From Bacteroidia bacterium (GTDB lineage: Bacteria > Bacteroidota > Bacteroidia > Flavobacteriales > Flavobacteriaceae): a stretch of 50,612 bases of DNA. Location: the NCBI GenBank assembly GCA_030430535.1, contig JAUIKY010000025.1, forward strand, positions 1-50,612. Direction: 5' to 3'. Both the position numbers and the translations under genes were made by a program. Of the stretch, positions 1-8,500 are shown one piece after another; the first letter of the stretch is position 1; every line of letters starts with the position of its first letter. Below the pieces are notes generated by a model. It did no database searches. It was not told the origin of the DNA and saw nothing but the letters and a program-made list of their open reading frames with translations.

Positions 1-299
1 CTATTTTAGGCGGTGTGCTGTCCATTAGCAATTGGGTATCCCCAAAAGGGTGGGAGTGGCTGTTTCTTTTAAGTTTGGGGGTGTTTGGCTATTTCGGACA
101 AATATTTATGACCAAAGCCTTTCAAACCGCATCCACCAATTTAATCGCACCCATTAAGTATGTGGAGGTTATTTTTACTACCGTTTTAGGCATTATGCTA
201 TTTAACGAACTTTATACTTTTTGGGCATTATTGGGTATATCGCTTATTATTGGAGGTATGGTGCTTAATGTTTGGTATAAATCGAAATTTAAGCGGTAA
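1..299 (+). CDS. EamA/DMT-family transporter, C-terminal part (5' end outside window)
   Basis: The reading frame is open to the left edge of the window, so only the last ~98 residues are visible. They hold the last three or so hydrophobic segments of a drug/metabolite transporter (EamA) protein. The pattern of a helix rich in Gly/Phe, a conserved P-I-K-Y-V-E motif, a helix ending in an F-N-E-L loop and a final Gly-rich helix is typical of the second EamA repeat. It would be a small-molecule permease of the inner membrane; the substrate cannot be told. It ends in a short basic tail. The GTG at base 15 is not a likely true start. Confidence 0.8.
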   Translation, partial: ILGGVLSISNWVSPKGWEWLFLLSLGVFGYFGQIFMTKAFQTASTNLIAPIKYVEVIFTTVLGIMLFNELYTFWALLGISLIIGGMVLNVWYKSKFKR

Positions 300-347
300 G
301 TTTTTAGTTTAAGGTTTTCAAGTTTGAGGTTTCGAGAAAACATTTAT

Positions 348-379
348 TTTGCCCAACATTTAAGGTATTTGTATTTTTG
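348..379 (+). promoter_or_regulatory. Bacteroidota-type promoter (-33 TTTG, -7 TATTTTTG)
   Basis: TTTG at 348-351 and TATTTTTG at 372-379 are separated by 20 bases, matching the Bacteroidota housekeeping consensus TTTG-N(~19)-TAnnTTTG. It lies 28 bases before the ATG of the glycosyltransferase gene. The motif is seen; transcription from it is inferred. Confidence 0.6.
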
Positions 380-407
380 CCCGATTTTAATTTGAATTCA
401 TCAATAT

Positions 408-1454
408 ATGGGATTTTCTGCGCGCGTAAATAGTATTAGGAGACGAGTAATGCACAACCTCACCAAAGGCGTTGGAAGTTCCTATAAAGAGCCCGAACAA
501 GGTTCCGTTAGTACGGAAGATATAAAAAAGGTGTTGATTGTACGCCCCAATCATAGGCTTGGCAACCAATTGCTGTTAACCCCCATTGTTCAAGAAGTAA
601 TTGAAACCTTTCCCGATTGTGAAATCGATTTGTTTGTAAAAGGCGGTGTGGCACATCCTGTTTTTCAGAATTATAGTCACGTCAAGCACATAATCAAACT
701 GCCCAAAAAACCATTCAACAACTTATTAAAGTATATTTCCGTTTGGTTTAAGATAAAGGCTAAACGCTACGATTTGGTGATTAATGGTGATAAAGATTCC
801 TCTTCGGGGCGTTTGCTTACCCAATTGTCTAGAGCCCGTTTAAAGGTTTTTGGCGATGTGCACGAGGAAATCACAAAGAAGCATAGCGATTACGAACACA
901 TTTCAAAATACCCCATTTACAACCTGCGATACTTTTTGGATAAAATCGGCCTGCAAAAAAATGAAAAAGCACTTCCGGTTTTGGACATCAAACTTAACGA
1001 GGAAGAAATTTCCAACGGAAAAACTATTTTGAATGACATCATCAAGAATGATAAAAAAACCATCTGTATTTATACCAATGCCACGGGACATAAATGCTAT
1101 TCAGAAACTTGGTGGAATACCTTTTACAGTCGGCTTCTAAAAGAATACCCAGACTACAACATCATTGAAATGCTACCTATTGAAAACATTTCAAAAATCA
1201 ATTTTAAAGCACCTCACTTTTACAGTAAAGATATTCGCGAGATGGGTGCCATCATTAAAAATACGTCTATTTTTATTGCTGCCGATAACGGCGTAATGCA
1301 TTTGGCCAGTGCCTCATTAACACCAACTGTTGGCTTTTTCTCGCATACCAATCCGAATGTTTATGGCCCTTATGGCAATGGTAATTTGCCATTGATTACC
1401 AATGAGACCAACATCGAAGATTGGATTCGAGCTATCGACAAAATTCTCAAATAG
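408..1454 (+). CDS. Glycosyltransferase family 9 (heptosyltransferase-like)
   Basis: A 348-residue cytoplasmic or membrane-associated GT-B transferase of family GT9, whose known members add heptose to the lipopolysaccharide core. The N-terminal Rossmann motif is at residues 42-62 (VLIVRPNHRLGNQLL), and the C-terminal donor-binding motif (AADNGVMHLASA, then a P-T-V-G-F-F strand) lies near residues 290-310. No membrane segment is present. A well-formed promoter precedes it, so it is probably transcribed alone or as the first gene. The acceptor sugar cannot be told from sequence. A role in building the cell-surface polysaccharide or lipopolysaccharide core is inferred from family. Confidence 0.85.
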   Translation: MGFSARVNSIRRRVMHNLTKGVGSSYKEPEQGSVSTEDIKKVLIVRPNHRLGNQLLLTPIVQEVIETFPDCEIDLFVKGGVAHPVFQNYSHVKHIIKLPKKPFNNLLKYISVWFKIKAKRYDLVINGDKDSSSGRLLTQLSRARLKVFGDVHEEITKKHSDYEHISKYPIYNLRYFLDKIGLQKNEKALPVLDIKLNEEEISNGKTILNDIIKNDKKTICIYTNATGHKCYSETWWNTFYSRLLKEYPDYNIIEMLPIENISKINFKAPHFYSKDIREMGAIIKNTSIFIAADNGVMHLASASLTPTVGFFSHTNPNVYGPYGNGNLPLITNETNIEDWIRAIDKILK

Positions 1455-1538
1455 AATTTTACCCATAATTATTTTCATAACTCTTTAAAATGTCTTAAGT
1501 TAACTACAAAGTTAAAACCAATCTTAAAGCATTTAAAA

Positions 1539-2369
1539 ATGAAAAATTTGTTTTTAGTCGCCGTAATGGCCGTGCTTGTTTTTGCCTCTTGCAAAGACAA
1601 ACAAAAATCTTCAGACACAGAAAAAACCGTAACCGAAACGATTGAATTGGAAGCCAATGAAGTGGAATACAGCACAGATTCCATTACTATGAAAGGCTAT
1701 TTGGTGCATAATAAAAATACAGCCGAAAAACGTCCGGGTATAATCGTTATCCACGAATGGTGGGGTCATAACGATTATGTTCGCGAACGTGCTGATATGC
1801 TGGCCGAATTGGGGTATACCGCCATGGCTATTGATATGTATGGTGATGGCAAACAAGCCGCCCACCCTGAAGATGCTGGTAAATTTTCGGGAGTGGTTCG
1901 AAATAACGTCCCCTTGGCTACGGCGCGCTTCGATGCGGCTTTAGAGGTTTTAAAGAAACACCCCTCGGTAGATGCTTCACAAATTGCAGCCATTGGTTAT
2001 TGTTTTGGCGGCAGTATGGCGCTTACCATGGCTAATACCGGAAAGGATTTGGATGCCGTTGCCGCATTTCATAGTGGTGTAAAACTCCCCGTAATGCCCA
2101 ACGACAAATTAAAAGCGAAGGTTTTGGTAGCCAATGGTGGTGCCGACCCGTTTATTCCAGAGGAAACAGTTGAAGCCTTTAAGGCAGCAATGGATAGCAT
2201 TAATGCCGATTACGAGTATATTGAATTTCCTGAAGCACAACATGCTTTTACCAGTAAAGGAGCCGATGCTTTGGGGGAAAAATTCAATCTGCCATTAAAA
2301 TATAATGCTGAAGCCGATGCCCAATCGTGGCAAGCGTTAAAAGATTTATTAAATGAAACGTTTAACTAA
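1539..2369 (+). CDS. Dienelactone hydrolase family lipoprotein
   Basis: A 276-residue alpha/beta hydrolase with a lipoprotein signal: a short hydrophobic stretch ends in V-F-A-S-C, with the lipidated Cys at about residue 18. The catalytic triad typical of dienelactone hydrolases is visible: nucleophile Cys155 in G-Y-C-F-G-G, Asp203 in G-A-D-P-F and His235 in Q-H-A-F. The HEWWG motif near residue 72 is also typical. The protein is expected to be anchored in the cell envelope. The substrate is unknown; the family cleaves dienelactones or other carboxylic esters. The OsmC-like gene starts 12 bases downstream in the same direction, so the two probably form an operon. Confidence 0.9.
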   Translation: MKNLFLVAVMAVLVFASCKDKQKSSDTEKTVTETIELEANEVEYSTDSITMKGYLVHNKNTAEKRPGIIVIHEWWGHNDYVRERADMLAELGYTAMAIDMYGDGKQAAHPEDAGKFSGVVRNNVPLATARFDAALEVLKKHPSVDASQIAAIGYCFGGSMALTMANTGKDLDAVAAFHSGVKLPVMPNDKLKAKVLVANGGADPFIPEETVEAFKAAMDSINADYEYIEFPEAQHAFTSKGADALGEKFNLPLKYNAEADAQSWQALKDLLNETFN

Positions 2370-2381
2370 AAAGACTGAAAT

Positions 2382-2801
2382 ATGAAATTTACAAGAAAAG
2401 CAAGAGCCCAATGGAAGGGTAGTGGAAAAGAAGGAAGTGGGACACTTACTTCGGGCAGCAAAGTTTTGGAAAACACACCATATTCTTTTCATACAAGATT
2501 TGAAAATGGTGAAAAAGGTACCAATCCCGAAGAGTTGATTGGGGCGGCGCATTCGGGCTGTTTCGCTATGCAATTGAGTTTTTTACTGGGCGAGGAAGGT
2601 TTTACTCCCAATAGTTTGGATGTAGATGCCACCGTAACTTTTGAAGACGGCAGCGTTACTAAAGTTCTTTTGGATTTAAAAGGAGACGTGCCTGAAATTG
2701 ATGCCAGTACATTTGAAAAAGTAGCTAATAATGCGAAAAATATTTGTCCTATTTCAAAATTGCTCGATACCGAAATTGAATTGAAAGTAAGTTTGGTATA
2801 A
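2382..2801 (+). CDS. OsmC-family peroxiredoxin
   Basis: A 139-residue protein of the OsmC/Ohr family, thiol peroxidases that reduce organic hydroperoxides in the cytoplasm. The two redox cysteines are present: Cys60 in A-A-H-S-G-C-F-A-M and Cys122 in N-I-C-P-I-S-K. The N-terminal strand segment with A-Q-W-K-G-S-G and the N-P-E-E-L-I-G-A-A motif match the OsmC subfamily rather than Ohr. Length is normal. It lies 12 bases after the dienelactone hydrolase gene, which suggests joint expression, perhaps under oxidative stress. Confidence 0.92.
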   Translation: MKFTRKARAQWKGSGKEGSGTLTSGSKVLENTPYSFHTRFENGEKGTNPEELIGAAHSGCFAMQLSFLLGEEGFTPNSLDVDATVTFEDGSVTKVLLDLKGDVPEIDASTFEKVANNAKNICPISKLLDTEIELKVSLV

Positions 2802-2885
2802 AACATCCAAAAGGTTAATAATTTGGAGTTTTGTAGTCTATTTTTTATTTTATAATGAACTTTAATTCTTTAAAAACCATTAAAA

Positions 2886-3266
2886 ATGAAAATTCTAGCA
2901 AGCATAGTTTTGATTTTATTTACCGTACAAGTAAATGCCCAAGACCCATTTTTACAGGAAAACGATGAATCCATTGAAAAAATGGCAAAGGAGCTGACCG
3001 AAACTTATAACAAGCAACTGGCGCTGAACGGAAAGCAGCCCTTATTGTTTCAAAAAAAGATTGAGGAATTTTTAATCCGCGAAAGGGATATCAGAAGGCA
3101 GTTTAGAGGAAAGGAAATGTTGGATTTAATTTATAAGTTACGCGAAACCGAAACGGGCGAAATGGGCAATATACTAACCAGGCCACAATTAAATGTATAT
3201 AAACGCATAAAACCCAGTATTCAGCCCTTGGATATTGTGAAAGAGAAATCAGAAGTCAAAAATTAA
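2886..3266 (+). CDS. Small exported protein of unknown function
   Basis: A 126-residue protein not assigned to a named family. The first 19 residues form a clear Sec signal peptide (K-I-L at the start, hydrophobic core, cleavage after V-N-A), giving a mature protein of about 107 residues. The mature part is highly charged and predicted mostly helical, with R-E-R-D-I-R-R-Q-F near residue 65. There is no cysteine, so it is not a lipoprotein; a periplasmic location is likely. It stands alone, 84 bases after the osmC-like gene and convergent with the DUF1853 gene. It resembles small exported proteins common in flavobacteria, but this was not checked. Confidence 0.7.
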   Translation: MKILASIVLILFTVQVNAQDPFLQENDESIEKMAKELTETYNKQLALNGKQPLLFQKKIEEFLIRERDIRRQFRGKEMLDLIYKLRETETGEMGNILTRPQLNVYKRIKPSIQPLDIVKEKSEVKN

Positions 3267-3286
3267 AAACTTAACAAAAAGTGCTT

Positions 3287-4132
3287 TTAGTCCCACCAAA
3301 CTACAAAGCACTTTTTTATTTCGCCATTAGGCCATTTTATCCAACACATGGATGCTATTTTTTCATTTATCAATGCTTCCATGGTTTCATAAAACGTATC
3401 GTAATTTAACCAATCAACCCAAGCAACGGTTTCCATCAGCCAATCGTGCTTACTGGGAATATAAAATTTACATTCAGAAAATCTTTTTAATTCAGAGCAC
3501 CGAATGTAAAAACCTTTTACACAATCCCGATTAATCTTGTTAAATGGAATGGCTTCACTTTCAAAAGGTAAAAACAATTGGGCTTTAAAATACACTTGTT
3601 GCTCGATGGTTTTAAGATCTATATTTAAACGTTCCAAAACTGGTGCAGTAAACATGTTATAGAGTAGTGGAAGCTGCTTTTCTTTTAACTTGTTGAGTTT
3701 TTTTATGAGCGAATCCCTTCGGTTGGGACCAATCCAGTGTTCAATTTCATCATGGTCTTGCTTTGGGTCGTACAGATAAAATTTGTAGACTATTTCCAAG
3801 TGAATAGGCCGCTTGTGTTGTTTTAAAATACAATCTATTTCGCCCAGGGTGATTTTATCTTTTTGAATTTGGATATTTTCGCAACAGATATCTATACCAT
3901 CACTTTGATTTAATTCGGCGCTCACAAAGCGTTCCACCCGTTTGCCCAAACGTAAATTTTCCGGTAAAATGTCGTTAAAAACAAAGTTGTTTTGGTTTTG
4001 GAGCTGAAATTGTTTCAGTCCCAAAACGGCATCAGCATCCCAAAGTGGGGGCGTATTCAAAAAACCTTGAAACTGAAGTTGGGTTTGTTTCCGTTTTAAA
4101 TCCATAGCAAACGAAAATACGTGAATTTCCAT
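3287..4132 (-). CDS. DUF1853 family protein
   Basis: A 281-residue soluble protein that fits DUF1853, a family without known function. The supporting features are L-G-K-R-V-E-R-F near residue 62, T-L-G-E-I-D-C-I-L near 95 and the signature H-W-I-G-P-N-R-R-D-S-L near residue 133, followed by a charged helix. The E-x-D and the H-L-E-I-V-Y-K-F-Y-L strand recall nuclease-like alpha/beta folds, but this is only a resemblance. There is no signal peptide. Met10 (start at 4105) is an alternative start. The gene is convergent with the small exported protein gene and divergent from the DUF4251 gene. Confidence 0.78.
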   Translation of the reverse strand: MEIHVFSFAMDLKRKQTQLQFQGFLNTPPLWDADAVLGLKQFQLQNQNNFVFNDILPENLRLGKRVERFVSAELNQSDGIDICCENIQIQKDKITLGEIDCILKQHKRPIHLEIVYKFYLYDPKQDHDEIEHWIGPNRRDSLIKKLNKLKEKQLPLLYNMFTAPVLERLNIDLKTIEQQVYFKAQLFLPFESEAIPFNKINRDCVKGFYIRCSELKRFSECKFYIPSKHDWLMETVAWVDWLNYDTFYETMEALINEKIASMCWIKWPNGEIKKCFVVWWD

Positions 4133-4218
4133 TGATGCGTTAATATTTTATCAAATTTGGGGGTTTTTAATCAAAAAAAGGAACACATTTTGTAATTTAC
4201 AGGTAAAAGATTGAAACC

Positions 4219-4776
4219 ATGAAATCAAAATTCATTATAGTTGGAAGCTTAATATTACTGTTGATATCTTGTGGGAGTTCCAAAAACGCACCTACAGAAG
4301 CCGAACTGGCTAAATTGGAACAGTTGATAAACAGCAAACAGATTATCATTGAATCCGATTGGGCCTATCCGCAAGCCACGATGGCCATGCAACAAGTTGC
4401 CAATTCTGGACTTCTATTGCCCGGAAACAACGCTGCCAACATCAGTTTGGTGGGTAATTACAATTTTTTAAAAATAAAGGGTGATAGTATCACTTCATAC
4501 TTACCCTATTACGGCGAACGCCAAATGCAAGTCAATTATGGTGGCACGGACAGTGCCATTGAATTTAAAGGTTTAATGGAAGGCTATAAAGTTGAAAAAA
4601 ATAAGAAACAAGGCTATAACATTTCGTTTAATGCCAAAAGCAATAGCGAGAATTTTCAGGTGTTTATAACTGTTTCGCCAAACTTAAAAAGTAATATGGC
4701 ACTGAATGGAACAGGACGTTTTCCCATCCGATATACGGGCAATGCAAAAGCTATCACCGAAAGTGACAAAGATTAA
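4219..4776 (+). CDS. DUF4251 domain lipoprotein
   Basis: A 185-residue protein with a lipoprotein signal (hydrophobic core ending in L-L-I-S-C-G-S-S, lipidated Cys at residue 18). The mature part matches the DUF4251 family seen throughout Bacteroidota: a strand with D-W-A-Y-P, then L-V-G-N-Y-N-F-L-K-I, a D-S-I-T-S-Y-L-P-Y-Y-G-E-R motif and alternating strands. The family has no known biochemical role and probably sits on the periplasmic side of a membrane. Its own start is clear, with no overlapping neighbour. Confidence 0.85.
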   Translation: MKSKFIIVGSLILLLISCGSSKNAPTEAELAKLEQLINSKQIIIESDWAYPQATMAMQQVANSGLLLPGNNAANISLVGNYNFLKIKGDSITSYLPYYGERQMQVNYGGTDSAIEFKGLMEGYKVEKNKKQGYNISFNAKSNSENFQVFITVSPNLKSNMALNGTGRFPIRYTGNAKAITESDKD

Positions 4777-4869
4777 TTTACTGTAATATTAAGAAATGTG
4801 CATTTTATCTATTCGTCGTGAAAAATTAGTTTTCAAACGATTTTATTTAAATCAAAAGGGGTAGTTGTT

Positions 4870-4877
4870 TAGTTTTG
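4870..4877 (+). promoter_or_regulatory. -7 promoter element TAGTTTTG
   Basis: A full match to the Bacteroidota -7 consensus TAnnTTTG, 22 bases before the ATG of the dioxygenase-like gene. No clear -33 TTG was found at the usual distance. Confidence 0.45.
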
Positions 4878-4899
4878 AATGAATTAAAGTTTTAGCCCC

Positions 4900-5523
4900 A
4901 TGAAAAAATTATTCCCATTCGTTATTATAGTTGGTTTTTTAAGTGGTTTTCAAACTACTAGAGCCCAAGAAACTGCAGAAGTTTCAGAAGCCATTCCCTC
5001 CAATTACAAAAAAAGGAGTCCCATTTACGATTATTCCGAAAAGCAATTGAATAACGTCGATACCATTCCCGATTTTGCATCACGCAGTACCAAGCTAAAA
5101 ATCACCGGAACCATTTTTGAAAACGATGGCATAACTCCGGCGAAAAACATATTATTGTTTATCCACCAAGCGGATGAAGACGGTAACTTTGAATTAAAAC
5201 GCGAAAACAAAAAACGCTATGTGCACCATCGCGGGTGGATAAGGACCAATGCCGATGGTAAATACACCTTTTACACGTTTGTACCAGGATCTTATATTTA
5301 CGGCAGTGAACTGCGCCAAATATTGCCTATTTTAAAGGAACCCGGAAAACCGGAATATGCCGTTGAAAGTTTTGTTTTTGATAACGACCCATTGTTAAAA
5401 GGTTCTTGTCGCGAAAAAATTGAAGCTACCAATCCCAACCGAATTTTAAAACTGGATAAAAAAGAAGGTTTATTCGTAGCCCATCGCGATATTGTTTTGG
5501 GCAAGGAGCAAGCGGAGTATTAA
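4900..5523 (+). CDS. Intradiol ring-cleavage dioxygenase-like exported protein, probably not catalytic
   Basis: A 207-residue protein with a Sec signal peptide (cleavage after T-R-A near residue 22). Residues ~64-205 follow the beta-sandwich of intradiol (catechol-type) dioxygenases, including R-G-W-I-R-T-N near 111 and G-K-Y-T-F-Y-T-F-V-P-G-S-Y at 120-132. Family members bind Fe(III) with two Tyr and two His. Here the first Tyr position reads Phe97 (D-G-N-F), and the usual H-I-H reads Gln140-Ile141-Leu142. Only Tyr132 remains. The fold is well supported, but activity as a dioxygenase is unlikely. It could be a binding protein for aromatics or envelope material. The gene stands alone behind a -7 element. 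Confidence 0.75.
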   Translation: MKKLFPFVIIVGFLSGFQTTRAQETAEVSEAIPSNYKKRSPIYDYSEKQLNNVDTIPDFASRSTKLKITGTIFENDGITPAKNILLFIHQADEDGNFELKRENKKRYVHHRGWIRTNADGKYTFYTFVPGSYIYGSELRQILPILKEPGKPEYAVESFVFDNDPLLKGSCREKIEATNPNRILKLDKKEGLFVAHRDIVLGKEQAEY

Positions 5524-5559
5524 TATTTGTAGTTTCTAGTTAATTTCTGCTTTTAATTA

Positions 5560-8500
5560 TTGAAAAGAAAATACCTTTTCCGACTGGTCCATTTTTTTTA
5601 TAAACCCAAAACTTTTCATCAGTTTATTTTTACAAAACATTTCAATGATATATATTTAAGGTATTTTGCAACCTACACTAATTGTGCATGTATAAAACAA
5701 TATTTTTTTTTCTTGTTAACTAGCTTCGTATATGCACAATGCCCTCCAGACGATGTATATTTAAATAGTCAAACCGATGTTGAAAATTATATAGCAAACT
5801 ATGGTTCGTGTGAGGTTATAAATGGTGATCTTTATTTAGGTGGTGCAACCGATGTTTCTGGAATTACTTCAATAAAAAGAATTGAAGGTTCTATCAATAC
5901 TAAAGCCTCTACAGTGCTAAGTTTAACAAGTTTTAAAAACCTTGAATATGTTGGCGGCGATTTCATTATAGAAAATAACAACATGTCAATTAATGGCCTT
6001 AATAAACTACACACTGTAAAGGGTGATTTCATGATATACAATTGGCGTCGCTCAAGTTTAGAGGGGTTTGATGAGCTTACATTTGTTGGAGGAAATTTTG
6101 TAATTAGTCAAAACGATTATTTAGCATCTATTCCTAAATTTAATAAACTTACTTTGGTTGAAGGTGCATTAGGTATTGGAGGCAATAGAAGACTCTTAGA
6201 GATAAGAGGTTTTAATGCACTAAAAAAAATAGGCCTTAATTATGATGCCAATTCTGGTCAAGGAAACTTAAATATAGGGGGCAACGAAGCCCTTACCATT
6301 GTGGAAGGCTTCAATTCATTAATTGAAGTTTCTAATAGTATAACCTTCTCTTGGAATGGAAAGTTAGGAGCAATCAAAGGATTTGCCAGTCTAGAAAAAA
6401 TAGATTACAAACTTCATCTTTGGATAAATTCAGTCTTAAGAGAAATCCCAACGTTTGATAATTTAACCACAGTAGGTTGTGAAATTCTTTTAGATGGAAA
6501 TGGCATACAGGCAATAAATGGTTTTAATAACCTTAAGTCTATTGGGTACATTCATCGTAAAATATGGGGCGGCTTTACTTGCTTTAAAAGCAACCTTCTA
6601 ACTGAAATAAATGGATTTTCAAGTTTATCCAAAATATATGGTCCTGTCCAAATTATAGATTGTTTACAATTAAAATCTATAACAGGTTTTTACAATTTGG
6701 TTGAAGTGGGCGGAAGTTTTGGAATAGGGGAATGTCCTTCATTACCAAGTTTAAATGGTTTAGAAAATTTGATGGATGTAGGTGGTCAGTTTGAAATAAG
6801 TTACAACCAAAATTTAAGGGATTGTTCAGCAATATGTAACTTACTAGGCTATGGTGAAATCGGCGGAATTATTGTTATTAAAGAGAATCCTGCTGAATGT
6901 AGCAATAAGGAAGAGGTAGAGCAAGAATGCGTCCCAGATTTTGATAAGGATGGTATACTGGACGATGATGATTTGGATGATGACAATGATGGGATTGTAG
7001 ATACAATTGAACAAAATGGAGACCTGAATAGAGATACAGATTCTGATGGTTTTCCAGACCATCAGGATTTAGACAGCGACAACGACGGCTGTTTCGATGT
7101 TGTTGAAGGTGGATTTACAGACCATAATTTTGATGGTGTTTTGGGCGACCTTCCAGATGATGTAAATTCAGATGGGCTTATTATTAATGAGATTGATGGA
7201 TATACACAGCCGCTAGATGCGGATAACAATAATATCCCAAATTTTCAGGAAGCCACCCTGTTTTCCCCCGGTGAAAATGGACACTTGTCTGTTTGTAGCA
7301 CCGATAGTCCAACTAATTTGTTTTATAGTCTTAAGGGAAAAGCTTCTGCAGGAGGAGTATGGACACCAACATTATCCAGTGGAACAGGTTTGTTTGATCC
7401 ATCAATAGACGTTTCAGGAACTTACACTTACATAGTCGACAATGGAGTTTGTGGCCAAGAAAGCGCTCAGGTAATTGTTAAAGTGTTTGATGAACCCAAT
7501 GCAGGTGAAAGTAGTGTTTTAAATTTGTGCACAATTGACGCACCCGTTGATTTATTTAGCATATTAGAAGGAAATCCTGATATTGGCGGTACTTGGAGTC
7601 CAAGCTTATTCAGCGGCTCGTCAATGTTTGACCCGTCTGTTGATGTTGCTGGGGTTTATAAGTATATCATTGATTATGGTGCTTGTGGCAACGATACTGC
7701 TGAAATTGATATATCAGTAAAGGCAATGCCTAACTCAGGAGAAAACGGTTTGTTAGAAATATGTATCGACTCTAATTCTGTAAATTTATTTGAAAGTTTA
7801 GGGGGGAATCCGGAGAGTGGGGGAGTTTGGTCTCCTCAATTAGCCAGTGGGTCTGGTCTTTTTGATCCAAGATTTGATAATTCTGGAATTTACACCTATA
7901 CCATAAATAATTTTTGTGGACAAAGCACTTCCCAAGTCAACGTCAATATTTTTTCCACACCAAATGCAGGAGCCGGTAGCGCATTGGATATATGTGAAAG
8001 CTCAGCGCCTATAAACTTATTTGAAAGCTTAAATGGAACACCTGATACTGGCGGAACATGGTCGCCAAACTTATCCAGTGGCACAGGAGAATTTAATCCC
8101 TCCATCGACCCTGAGGGTATTTATACCTATACCGTAACTAATCCTATTTGTGGTTCAGATTCGGTTGAAATTTTAGTGAGCGTTTACCCTGTCTCGAATG
8201 CAGGTGAGGATGGAAACCTTGAAATCTGCATGAGCAGTGACCCAGTTAACCTCTTCGATTTTCTCAAAGGTTCACCAGAACCTGGTGGTTATTGGTCGCC
8301 TAAATTATCGAGTAACTCAGGGATCTTTCATCCATCGATTGATGGCGCTCAGATTTATACATATTCTGTTGATAATGGAGTTTGTGGCACCAGCATGGCC
8401 CATGTTGATGTGACATTGATTAATGAAGAACCCATTGGTGATTACAAAATAAACATAACAGAATTTAGTGAAAATAATGGCTTAGAAGTTATTATAAACT

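Noticed and set aside
7267-8433. Regular repeats that might suggest a CRISPR array
   Set aside because: The units are 231-234 bp, in frame, strongly diverged at DNA level and encode protein modules; no short identical repeats with unique spacers exist anywhere in the window.
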